Assembly (NCBI GenBank): GCA_964476245.1
Contig: CAYYYW010000003.1
Span: forward strand, 18,077 to 82,076
DNA from: CAYYYW01 sp964476245
GTDB taxonomy: Bacteria; Patescibacteriota; Microgenomatia; UBA1406; HO2-37-13b
Length of the DNA stretch: 64,000 nt
Reading direction: 5' to 3'
Both the position numbers and the translations under genes were made by a program. The notes beneath the pieces are model-generated. The model saw only the letters and a program-made list of their open reading frames with translations, had not been told where the DNA came from and did no database searches. Positions within the stretch are counted from its first letter, which is position 1, and each line of letters opens with the position of its first letter. Below, in pieces: positions 53,257 to 61,466 of the stretch.

Positions 53257-54273
53257 ATGAAGATCCAGATAAGCGTTAAAAATCTTAAAAACTACAAAAT
53301 TTATCTTCAAGTTGAGAAAGCAGCTCATGAGTTTTTGCAGAAAAAAGGATATCTAAAAATAGACCTGCCGGTTTTATCACCTGCTTTAATTCCCGAGTCG
53401 TATTTGGAAATCTTTGAAACAGAGTTTAGATATTTTAACAAGAGACAAAAAATATATCTAACCCCATCGCCCGAGCTATTTCTAAAACGATTATTGGCTT
53501 ACGGAGCAGGAAATTGCTACTACTTGGGGAAGTCATTTCGAAATAGTGAGCCAAGTTCAAATCTTCATTTACCAGAATTCACGATGCTTGAATATTACAA
53601 GACAAATGCAAAGTATATGGACATCGTTTGCGAATTGTTAGAAATGTTGCAGTTCGTCGCTGTAGAGACGTCCCGACGGGACGTCTCTACAAAAAATTAT
53701 GAAATTATTTATCAAGGAAAAAAAATATCTTTGGAGAAGTGGGAAAAGATGACAGTGACAGAAGCATTCTCTAAATTTGCCGGCATTGAGCGTAAGGAAT
53801 TATTTAATCATAAAAAATTTATCCAAAAAGCCAAAATAAAAGGTTATCAAATAGAAAATTCTTCTTATGTGGATTTATTTAGCCAGATATATGCTCAAGA
53901 AATTGAACCCAATCTTGGTGTGAGCGGCGCGCCAACGATTATTTACGATTATCCAAAAGAGATGGCGGCATTAGCCAAGTTGAACCCCGATGGGTTAACA
54001 GCCCAACGATTTGAGTTTTATATTGCCGGAATCGAACTCGGAGATGGCTATACTGAGCTTACTGACTGGAAAGAACAAAAGCGGCGATTTTTAAAGGAAG
54101 AAAAAGAAAGAAAGAAAACAAAGAGAATAAATCATAAAATTGATTGGCAGTTTATTGAAGTTTTAAAAAAAGGCTTACCTGAATGCGCCGGAATCGCCAT
54201 TGGCTTTGACCGACTGGCCATGATTTTTGCCGACTGTCAAGATATTAAAAATTTAAGACTTATCAATATTTAA
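53257..54273 (+). CDS. epmA: EpmA-like class II lysyl-tRNA-synthetase paralog (EF-P lysyltransferase)
   Basis: The 338-aa protein is a class II LysRS catalytic core without the N-terminal anticodon-binding domain. Motif 2 is FRNSEPSSNLHLPEFTMLE near 91-110 and motif 3 is GIAIGFDRLAMI near 314-325; ELGDGYTEL is the lysine-site region. This is the architecture of EpmA (PoxA/GenX), which attaches lysine to EF-P. The next gene is efp, which strongly supports that role. About ten residues (ETSRRDVSTK, from 137) are encoded by a perfect palindrome and lie between motif 2 and the second half of the fold. Confidence 0.82.
   Translation: MKIQISVKNLKNYKIYLQVEKAAHEFLQKKGYLKIDLPVLSPALIPESYLEIFETEFRYFNKRQKIYLTPSPELFLKRLLAYGAGNCYYLGKSFRNSEPSSNLHLPEFTMLEYYKTNAKYMDIVCELLEMLQFVAVETSRRDVSTKNYEIIYQGKKISLEKWEKMTVTEAFSKFAGIERKELFNHKKFIQKAKIKGYQIENSSYVDLFSQIYAQEIEPNLGVSGAPTIIYDYPKEMAALAKLNPDGLTAQRFEFYIAGIELGDGYTELTDWKEQKRRFLKEEKERKKTKRINHKIDWQFIEVLKKGLPECAGIAIGFDRLAMIFADCQDIKNLRLINI
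53662..53690. repeat. 29-bp perfect palindrome inside the epmA-like gene
   Basis: Arms 53662-53675 and 53677-53690 are exact reverse complements (14 bases) around one base. The centre GTCCCGACGGGAC matches the TCCCGAC core of the palindromes at 49080-49100 and 10204-10221. The frame is preserved. Confidence 0.85.
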
Positions 54274-54280
54274 ATTTTTT

Positions 54281-54289
54281 TGCTATACT
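54281..54289 (+). promoter_or_regulatory. Extended -10 of efp, leaderless
   Basis: TG-C-TATACT (54281-54289) ends six bases before the efp ATG, so efp can be transcribed separately from the epmA-like gene. Confidence 0.6.
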
Positions 54290-54295
54290 CTGAAA

Positions 54296-54868
54296 ATGAA
54301 AACCAATGCCGGGAATTTAAAAAAAGGACAGTTTATTTCTCACGCTGGTGAATCTTGGCAAGTACACAAGGCAGAGTTTTATTCTCCTGGAAAAGGCTCG
54401 GCTTTAATGAGGGCGTCTTTAAAAAATATATCCTCGGGCAAAACTCTGGCTTACAATTTTAAATCCAACGAAGGTGTTGAAACTTTAGATATTGATGTAG
54501 TCGAACTTCAATATTTGTATAAAGATGCTAATTTTCTTTATTTTATGAATCAACGAACTTACGAACAACACCAACTTCCATTAGCGCCTGCCGGCAAGGT
54601 TGTTAATTACTTAAAAGATGGTGACAAACTCTATGTTTTAATGCATGAAGGCAAACCACTAAGTTTAAGACCGCCACAAAACGTGAAGCTTAAAGTAATC
54701 AAAGCAGAAGAATCAGCCAAAGGTGATACGGTCACTGGAGCAAAAAAAATAGTCACGGTTGAAACAGGCGCCAGCGTCGCCGTTCCTCTTTTCATAAAAG
54801 TTGACGATACTATCGCCATTAATCCCGAAACCGGGGAATATGTCGAACGAGTAGGAAAACAATATTAA
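54296..54868 (+). CDS. efp: Translation elongation factor P
   Basis: EF-P relieves ribosome stalling at proline runs. The 190-aa protein has the three beta domains: KOW-like (1-65), the OB domain (FMNQRTYEQHQLPL), and the C-terminal OB fold ending TIAINPETGEYVERV. The loop YSPGKGSAL carries K33, equivalent to the Lys34 of E. coli EF-P that EpmA modifies. The upstream epmA-like gene makes lysylation of this residue likely. Confidence 0.97.
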   Translation: MKTNAGNLKKGQFISHAGESWQVHKAEFYSPGKGSALMRASLKNISSGKTLAYNFKSNEGVETLDIDVVELQYLYKDANFLYFMNQRTYEQHQLPLAPAGKVVNYLKDGDKLYVLMHEGKPLSLRPPQNVKLKVIKAEESAKGDTVTGAKKIVTVETGASVAVPLFIKVDDTIAINPETGEYVERVGKQY

Positions 54869-54873
54869 TTTAT

Positions 54874-55392
54874 ATGGAATCAATTTTGTCATCGAAAATT
54901 ATTGTTGAAAAACTTTTTAGACTATTATTTTTCCTTTTATTGAGTCTTATTTCTTCTTATTTTGTTAACCGCTCGATTAATTTCTTTTTTAACAATTTAA
55001 AAAATCAGTCCCCTCTCGTCTCTTATAAACAAAGACTGGACACTTTAAAAAGTCTTTCAAAAAATATTGTCACAATCACTGTTTATGTAATTTTATTTTT
55101 AATAATCCTCAACGATTTCGGTGTCAATATAAGTCCCATTATCACCGGCGCCGGTATCTTAGGTTTGACCGTTTCCTTTGGCGCACAAACTCTAGTAAAA
55201 GATTTGATATCTGGTTTTTTTATTATATTGGAGAATCAATACAACGTTGGTCAAACGGTCAAAATTGGAGAAAACGAAGGAAGGGTTTATAAAATAACCT
55301 TAAGAACAACCATATTAAAAGATAAAAACGAGAATCGCATCTTTATTCCCAATTCAGAAATAAAAAAAGTGACGGTCTTCAAAAAAACGTAG
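54874..55392 (+). CDS. Short MscS-family mechanosensitive channel
   Basis: A 172-aa protein with three helices and the MscS pore and beta signature GAGILGLTVSFGAQTLVKDLISGFFIILE, then YNVGQTVKIGENEGRV and FIPNSEI. The C-terminal alpha/beta vestibule domain of E. coli MscS is missing. It starts five bases after efp. It likely protects against osmotic downshock. Confidence 0.88.
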   Translation: MESILSSKIIVEKLFRLLFFLLLSLISSYFVNRSINFFFNNLKNQSPLVSYKQRLDTLKSLSKNIVTITVYVILFLIILNDFGVNISPIITGAGILGLTVSFGAQTLVKDLISGFFIILENQYNVGQTVKIGENEGRVYKITLRTTILKDKNENRIFIPNSEIKKVTVFKKT

Positions 55393-55400
55393 ACTAGTAG

Positions 55401-55406
55401 TATAAT
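55401..55406 (+). promoter_or_regulatory. -10 of the tRNA-Asn gene
   Basis: TATAAT, about 48 bases before the mature tRNA 5' end. No strong -35. Confidence 0.4.
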
Positions 55407-55454
55407 ATTAACCAAACTTTTAACTTTGCACTTTTAATTTTTAATTTGCTTTTA

Positions 55455-55529
55455 TCCCCTGTAGCTCAATGGTAGAGCAGGATCCTGTTAAGATCAAGGT
55501 TACTGGTTCGAGTCCAGTCGGGGGAGCCA
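55455..55529 (+). tRNA. tRNA-Asn(GUU), integration site
   Basis: A 75-nt cloverleaf with encoded CCA. The acceptor TCCCCTG pairs with CGGGGGA, the D-arm is GCTC/GAGC, the anticodon stem GGATC/GATCA carries loop CTGTTAA (anticodon GTT), and the T-arm is ACTGG-TTCGAGT-CCAGT. The 3' thirty bases overlap, antisense, the end of the serine recombinase gene, which marks it as the attachment site of the element on its right. Confidence 0.93.
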
Positions 55530-56975
55530 CTGTTGACGGGAAGCGTAAAAAAAGATTTTGTCAAAGGGTTTTATTAGGTCATAATCAACTGAACTACCAT
55601 TTAGTCTTAGGTTCTGAAGTATCAACTTCAAAAGTTGCCGTTTTTCTTGAACTTCAGAACTTTGAAATAGCTCGTAAGCACGATTAGACAGTTGTAGTAG
55701 GTAATCGGCCGTAATGTAGTAGTCTTCATCTGCTGTGGTTAGTTTAGCCATTTTACCCTGTAATTCGTGCTGTTTGGCTCGGTATTCTTCACGCTTATTG
55801 TTATAGTAGTCTTCAGTAATACTACCATCTAATTTGTCCTCATACATTTTTTCAATTCTTTCCTCATATTTTTTATAGCCCTTTTGATGTTCCTCAAGTA
55901 GATTATTCACAAAGTATGATTTATCTTTATGAGATTGCCGGAGCGTATTGGTTATATCGCCTAAGACTTCCGTTGGAATTTGGATTTTCTTAAAAAGATT
56001 AGAAAATTGATTGGTTATCTCTTCTTCTCTTAGCCATTTGGCGTTATGTTTGCCTTTATACTGGGTACAGTGATAGTAAATATGTCCTTTATGTTTTTCG
56101 GGTGTAATCATACAACCGCAATCATTACACCGGATAAGTCCCCTGTATTGATAAGGCAACCCCGCAAATTTGAAATGTTTTTTATTATAACCGGCCTTTA
56201 TTTGCTGAACTTTATCGTAAAGCTCCATTGAAATAATACATTCGTATTTATGAGGATATTTTTGACCGCTATAAACCATAATACCGTGATAAAAAGAATT
56301 TTTGAGAATTTTATCAACCATACCTTTTGAAAAATCACGGATAAAAACTTCTTTCAATTTATATTTAATTTCCAACATTGAAAAAGCACCAGTTGAATAC
56401 CATTCGTATATTTTTTTAACAATTTCTGCTTCAATCGGTTCAATTATTATCCATTTCTTCTTGTCTTCTTTAGTTATATTTCTATATCCAAAAGGAGCGT
56501 TAACAGGCCATAGTCCATTATGAAGCATATAAGAGGCAGAAGTAATGGCGTCTTCTTTGAGCCTGTTGATGGTTTGTTTGGCAAGAAATACCTTTAAGTC
56601 CCAGTCTTGTATATCTCGTCCAACGGATTTTTTATTGATTACTAAATGGTCATAAACAAAGTGTATTTCTTTGTCATATTCCAACCTTAAATCATCAATC
56701 AAAACTGCGTCACGGTAATTTCTTGTTGCTCTGTCAACTCTGAAACAGAGAATTACTTTAACATCGGTGTTAGTTTTTACAAACTCAATGACTTCATTAA
56801 ACTTTTTTCTAATTTTATAATCAGCCGTTTCGCTATAAACAAATTCTCTAACGACATCAAACTCTTTTTCAATGGCATATTTTTGAAGAAAGGGAAGTTG
56901 AATTTCCTTCAATGATAGCCCTTCCATTTCCTGTCTTTTTGTTGATACACGAGCTAAAATTACAGCCTTAATCAT
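55500..56975 (-). CDS. Large serine recombinase of the integrated element
   Basis: A 491-aa serine site-specific recombinase. The N-terminal resolvase domain begins MIKAVILARVSTKRQ (catalytic Ser in ARVST) with FRVDRATRN further on. A Recombinase domain follows (PFGYRNITKEDKKKWIIIEPIEAEIV), then a zinc ribbon (CNDCG...YYHC) and a long C-terminal coiled coil (about 370-445). The start at 56975 overlaps the stop of the restriction gene by eight bases; a longer reading adds 24 unrelated residues. The final residues (WLPRLDSNQ) and stop are the antisense of tRNA-Asn. Confidence 0.93.
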   Translation of the reverse strand: MIKAVILARVSTKRQEMEGLSLKEIQLPFLQKYAIEKEFDVVREFVYSETADYKIRKKFNEVIEFVKTNTDVKVILCFRVDRATRNYRDAVLIDDLRLEYDKEIHFVYDHLVINKKSVGRDIQDWDLKVFLAKQTINRLKEDAITSASYMLHNGLWPVNAPFGYRNITKEDKKKWIIIEPIEAEIVKKIYEWYSTGAFSMLEIKYKLKEVFIRDFSKGMVDKILKNSFYHGIMVYSGQKYPHKYECIISMELYDKVQQIKAGYNKKHFKFAGLPYQYRGLIRCNDCGCMITPEKHKGHIYYHCTQYKGKHNAKWLREEEITNQFSNLFKKIQIPTEVLGDITNTLRQSHKDKSYFVNNLLEEHQKGYKKYEERIEKMYEDKLDGSITEDYYNNKREEYRAKQHELQGKMAKLTTADEDYYITADYLLQLSNRAYELFQSSEVQEKRQLLKLILQNLRLNGSSVDYDLIKPFDKIFFYASRQQWLPRLDSNQ

Positions 56976-59496
56976 ATTTTTGAATTTCTTTATATAACTC
57001 TTTTTGCTGTTGTTGTAATCCGGCGTCAAAGATAATATGGTATTCAAAGTTTTTATTTATTTCCTTAAATTCCCTAAACCCGACTTCTTTAGCAAATACC
57101 TCATTAAAAATTTCATCTCTTTTTCCCTTATAAGTTTTTCTATTTTGTTCGTAGTTCAACTTTTCTTGGTTCGTCTTAACCTCAACTATTAAAAATCTGT
57201 TTTTAGTTGTTTCAACTATAAAGTCGGGAAAATATCGGGCAAGTTTTTTTTCAGCGGGGCTAAAATAATTAAAGTAAAAATCATTATGGACACTATCGGT
57301 AACGCCACCTGTAAAATAAATGTCAACAATTGCCTCTTCTTCGTCAAGAACTTCTCTTAAATAAGCAAACAGTCCCTTTTCGTCTTTACTGTCAAAATTA
57401 TAAGGATTTATATGAAATCCAAGTCTTCCGCTTGAAACATCTTTTTTATAAACAACCAAGTCGTTTTTATTTTTTTGGACATTTATTTTGAAAGGATATT
57501 GTTTCGTTAATTCAAGTTCTTCTTCTATTATTTCTACCTTTTCTTCATATTTATAAGCATTTTTTAGTATCTGTTCAATAGCAAAGGTAAGATTGCTTAA
57601 ATTAGCGTTTATCTTATTTATCATTTCTTCCCGTGATTGGCCTTGAAGTAAAATACTTTCAATAATCAAACAAGGAAGCAGGGTGTAACGGTTTACAATT
57701 TCAACAATATCGTAAAAAGTAAGATTGCCTTTAATAGTCAATTCTTTTCTTGATAGTTTTTGTTTATACTCGGCCTTTTGTTCTTCGTTAAGTAAAATAC
57801 CGCTTTCGGCAATATAAGGAAGGTAATTTTCTGAATTAAAACTTTTCCAATCAATCTTAAGTTTATTTATGTCTTTATTAGTCGCAGAAATAATTTCTTT
57901 AAGTTTTTTCTTTACTTTTATTTTCTTAATTTTTTCAACCGTTAGCGTATGTTCAATTGTATTTTGTTCTTGATTTTTCAGTTCTTCAATCGTGGTCGCA
58001 AAATTATTTTTTAATTCCCTGTCTAACACTTTATAATTTTCGTCGGACAAAAAGATTGTGGCAGTTGTAGAATTATCCCCGATACTTCTTAAGCAACGAG
58101 TTGAGGACTGTAAGACGAAGATTGAACTTTGAGGTTTTCTATATAAGGCACAGGCAACCAGTGACCGACAGTTCCAACCTTCCGTGCCTTTACCTACGAG
58201 TAAGATAAACTGTTTTTCGCTGTTTTCCGTATCCAATTTTAAGAACTCTTCTTTACTTTTTTCCGCTTCCGTATGGTATTCAAGGATTTTATTTTGTGGT
58301 ATTTTTAATTTACTTAATATCCCTTCAAGCTTAGGTCGTAGTTGGGTTTGTAAATCCTCTATATTTGACGAGTAAAAGGCGATTTTAGGCAGTTTTCCTT
58401 CAAGCCGGTTATCTTTATACTCGCTCCAAAATTTAGATATAACATCTTCAATAAAACCTTCCGTTTTTACATTGGAATATCCTAAGAAACGAACTTGTTT
58501 AAGTATGCCTTTTTCAATCCCTTCCTTAAGGCCAAAATGATAGACGACATCGGTAATCATCTTATTATTTATGTATGGCGTTCCAGTGAAATTGGCAACG
58601 CCAACAAGCGGTGTTTTTCCTTCTTTGTGAATATAGTTAATCGTTTCCTTTGTTTTTTTCAGGCTTCCTTCAAGGGTAGTCCCAAAAGAGTGATGGGCTT
58701 CATCTACAAAGACCATTAAGTCGTTTAATTCTCTTATTGCCTGTAGTCGTTTATTTTCTACAGCTCTATTTTTGAGTAAAGTTTCATTTCTAAAAAGAGC
58801 GGTTTGCTTATCTTCTTTGTGCTTTGTTTTGAGAATTATTTTTTGGGAATTTGAGATAACTACATTATAGTTCCCGATAGGGGCGAGAGATGTTTCGGTG
58901 CTTTCAAGGTAATGATATTTAATATTTAGGACGATTGATTGATATTCACGGGGTAATACTTTTGTATAGTCAAAGCTCTTAATTTCCTTTAAGCTTTCAA
59001 TAATCGTTGTATCGGGAGCAAAGACAAGGACATTTTTAGCAAACCTATTATCGTCTTTGTGGTAAGAAGATAAGACAAAGTCGTATAGCATCATTGTTCC
59101 CATAAGTATCGTTTTACCCGCACCCATTGTCAGAGCATAAACTTGGTTGGCGTAGTCAATCCCGTTATATTGTTCCTGTATTCTCTTATTGATTTTTTCT
59201 TCCTTGTCTTTGTCAAATACAAGCTCGTAAGCCTGTTCTTTTGAAAGTCCGAGTGAGCTTATTAAATCTTTTTCGTTATCAAAAATCTTTTTTACGATTT
59301 CAAATGAAGGTTTATTGTCAAGAATTTCCTTAAGAAAGATGTATGTTCCAAGAGCTTCAACTTGAGGTTTGTGAAGAAAACCTACTTTTTTAATATGGTT
59401 AATAATGTTAAGAGTCTCTTTTTTGATACCCTTATAACCTTTATTTCGCCAATCAACTACCTTATTTTGTATAGCAATTAAAAAAGGGTTTTCCAT
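56968..59496 (-). CDS. Type III restriction enzyme, Res (helicase-nuclease) subunit
   Basis: An 842-aa SF2 translocase-nuclease. Walker A is MGAGKT at 124-129, motif II is VDEAHHSFG near 264, motif III-like FTGTPY near 303, and motif VI region SSTRCLRSIG near 474. A C-terminal PD-(D/E)xK nuclease is visible near 765-785 (YFPDFIVETTKNRFLIVEVK: D, E and K). It acts with the Mod subunit, cutting unmodified DNA after ATP-driven movement. It is two bases after mod and overlaps the recombinase gene by eight. Confidence 0.92.
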   Translation of the reverse strand: MENPFLIAIQNKVVDWRNKGYKGIKKETLNIINHIKKVGFLHKPQVEALGTYIFLKEILDNKPSFEIVKKIFDNEKDLISSLGLSKEQAYELVFDKDKEEKINKRIQEQYNGIDYANQVYALTMGAGKTILMGTMMLYDFVLSSYHKDDNRFAKNVLVFAPDTTIIESLKEIKSFDYTKVLPREYQSIVLNIKYHYLESTETSLAPIGNYNVVISNSQKIILKTKHKEDKQTALFRNETLLKNRAVENKRLQAIRELNDLMVFVDEAHHSFGTTLEGSLKKTKETINYIHKEGKTPLVGVANFTGTPYINNKMITDVVYHFGLKEGIEKGILKQVRFLGYSNVKTEGFIEDVISKFWSEYKDNRLEGKLPKIAFYSSNIEDLQTQLRPKLEGILSKLKIPQNKILEYHTEAEKSKEEFLKLDTENSEKQFILLVGKGTEGWNCRSLVACALYRKPQSSIFVLQSSTRCLRSIGDNSTTATIFLSDENYKVLDRELKNNFATTIEELKNQEQNTIEHTLTVEKIKKIKVKKKLKEIISATNKDINKLKIDWKSFNSENYLPYIAESGILLNEEQKAEYKQKLSRKELTIKGNLTFYDIVEIVNRYTLLPCLIIESILLQGQSREEMINKINANLSNLTFAIEQILKNAYKYEEKVEIIEEELELTKQYPFKINVQKNKNDLVVYKKDVSSGRLGFHINPYNFDSKDEKGLFAYLREVLDEEEAIVDIYFTGGVTDSVHNDFYFNYFSPAEKKLARYFPDFIVETTKNRFLIVEVKTNQEKLNYEQNRKTYKGKRDEIFNEVFAKEVGFREFKEINKNFEYHIIFDAGLQQQQKELYKEIQKYD

Positions 59497-59498
59497 AT

Positions 59499-61280
59499 TT
59501 ACACTTCAAATGTTTCAAAGTATTCTTCGCCTAATACATCAACAATTTTTATCGCTACCGTGTTTTTACCGGCCTTTTTATATGTATAGAAATATTCTGC
59601 TTTTATAAGCTCTTTTTTATCGGGAAGGTCAATAATCTCGGCGTTAAATAGCTTTCCGTCATAGTCAACATCAATGGCTACACTATCAATTATTTGTTTG
59701 AAATCTTCTACCTTCGCCTCGTCTTTTTTATCAATTACTTTTTCATTTTCAAGTTCCAACTTTCTCATTAAGATTGGCGAGTAAAATTCTTTGATGATAA
59801 GGGTTAGTTTTCTATCTTTTGCTTTTACTTGTATCATTGCTTCCGGTTTTTTCTTGAAGATTAAGGATTTTTTATCGTTAAGGATATCTCTTATTATTAT
59901 TTTCACTCCCGTTTTATTTTCTTTATTCAAGAAATCTTCGGCGTCAAGCTCGGCTCCTGAACAAATTATTATAACGCCTTCTTCATAGATTTCCTCGCTC
60001 CCTTTTGAAGTAGTCTTGGGAGTAAAGTTATCAATAGCGTCCTCTACATTTTTTAGAGCCGTCTTAATATCTAATTTATTTAAGACCTTATTTAGGGACA
60101 TTATCTTTACGAACTTATTGTCAAGGATACCGTCAAACTGGCTTCGTTTAACCGGCTCTACGCCATACATTTCCATTACAATTTCTTTTGCTTCTATCTC
60201 ATTCTTGAAGATGTCATAGTCGTTAACATTAAAAATCTTGAAGGCCATCAAACCTTTGAAATCGTCCTTTATAAGTTTTTGAGGTTGTTTTTCTTGCTCT
60301 TCAATAATCTTAGCCAATCGCTTTGTAGAAGTTTGGATAGCTCCAATATTTATATCACACCCAATCCAACGCCTTCCCATTCTTTGAGCCATAACACAGG
60401 TTGTTCCAGAACCAACAAAAAAATCTGCCACTATATCTCCTTTTTGTGAAGCAGTTTCAATTATTTGCTCAAGTAATTTTATAGGTTTTTGTGTGGGGTA
60501 GTTTTGTATTTCTTTTGATTGAACATTCTCAAGAGGTATATCCCAGACATCATCAATAGGAATTTCTTCTTTGTAGTATTTTTTATAACCTCTAACCATT
60601 TTATATAAACCTTTTTCATCAGTTAAATTATATTTTGATTTTGAAAACTCACTTGTTTTTTTAAGTATATGTTTGAAATAATATTTTGGATTTTTTGAAT
60701 AATGAAAAATATTGTCGTGTTTTTTTCCATAACTATCGCTTGGAGATTTACTACTCGTATAGTGCCAAATAATCTCATTTATAAAATTATCTTGACCGAA
60801 TACTTCATCCATAATCAGCCTTAAATATGCTCCTCTGTGCCAATCACAGTGCAAATAGATAGTTCCTTTATCCGATAATAATTCTTTCATCAAAAGTAAT
60901 CTTTCATACATAAACTGTAAATATTCGTCATTCTCCCAAATATCGGTATATTGTTTTTCTTCTAAAATACCTTCCTGAATACCTTCCACTTGTTCCCCTC
61001 GTATTTTTACTTTCCTTACATAATCGGCCTTACTGTCAAAAGGAGGGTCTATATAAATAAGGTCAACCTTACCTCTGTAGTCTTTGAGTAGATGAGATAA
61101 GACTTGGAGATTATCGCCCCAAAATAGCTTGTTAAAATCGGCAGACTTTTTAACGCCGTATACTTCTTTTTCCTGTGCCGGATACCATTCAACTCTTTCA
61201 AGTGGGTGTTTCCCAACCCAAGTAAGCATAGGTCGTCCTTTTGCCTTTGTTATCTGCTGTATGTCATTTTGTTTTTTCAT
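59499..61280 (-). CDS. Type III DNA adenine methyltransferase, Mod subunit
   Basis: A 593-aa beta-class N6-adenine methyltransferase. The catalytic DPPF (78-81) precedes the AdoMet-binding motif VADFFVGSGTT (about 280-290), the order of type III Mod proteins; NYPTQKPIKLLEQII is also typical. The variable target-recognition region lies between (about 110-265). The C-terminal 240 residues bind Res. It forms an operon with res. The recognised site cannot be read from sequence. Confidence 0.94.
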   Translation of the reverse strand: MKKQNDIQQITKAKGRPMLTWVGKHPLERVEWYPAQEKEVYGVKKSADFNKLFWGDNLQVLSHLLKDYRGKVDLIYIDPPFDSKADYVRKVKIRGEQVEGIQEGILEEKQYTDIWENDEYLQFMYERLLLMKELLSDKGTIYLHCDWHRGAYLRLIMDEVFGQDNFINEIIWHYTSSKSPSDSYGKKHDNIFHYSKNPKYYFKHILKKTSEFSKSKYNLTDEKGLYKMVRGYKKYYKEEIPIDDVWDIPLENVQSKEIQNYPTQKPIKLLEQIIETASQKGDIVADFFVGSGTTCVMAQRMGRRWIGCDINIGAIQTSTKRLAKIIEEQEKQPQKLIKDDFKGLMAFKIFNVNDYDIFKNEIEAKEIVMEMYGVEPVKRSQFDGILDNKFVKIMSLNKVLNKLDIKTALKNVEDAIDNFTPKTTSKGSEEIYEEGVIIICSGAELDAEDFLNKENKTGVKIIIRDILNDKKSLIFKKKPEAMIQVKAKDRKLTLIIKEFYSPILMRKLELENEKVIDKKDEAKVEDFKQIIDSVAIDVDYDGKLFNAEIIDLPDKKELIKAEYFYTYKKAGKNTVAIKIVDVLGEEYFETFEV

Positions 61281-61282
61281 AC

Positions 61283-61462
61283 TTATTTTTTAACTTTATA
61301 ACTTTTCATAAACTTTTCAAAGTCGGTTTTATTTATTCGGTATTGTTTTTCAACTTGAAAGGCAGGTAGTTTACCGGCCTGTATCCATCTGTAGACCGTC
61401 AAATAAGCAACCTTAAGTAGCTTTGATATTTCCATTATTGAATAATAAATGTCATTTTCCAT
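61283..61462 (-). CDS. Excisionase-family helix-turn-helix protein
   Basis: A 59-aa MerR/excisionase-type HTH: YYSIMEISKLLKVAYLTVYRWIQ then GKLPAFQVEKQYRINKTDFEKFM. This fold is used by recombination directionality factors and by small element repressors. The start at 61462 leaves four bases after the replication gene; an earlier ATG at 61483 would overlap it by 17. It stops two bases before mod, so it could regulate the operon or promote excision. Confidence 0.82.
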   Translation of the reverse strand: MENDIYYSIMEISKLLKVAYLTVYRWIQAGKLPAFQVEKQYRINKTDFEKFMKSYKVKK

Positions 61463-61466
61463 AGGT

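Noticed and set aside
55469..55687. Plus-strand ORF across tRNA-Asn
   Set aside because: It reads through the tRNA and the antisense of the recombinase end; it is a shadow frame.
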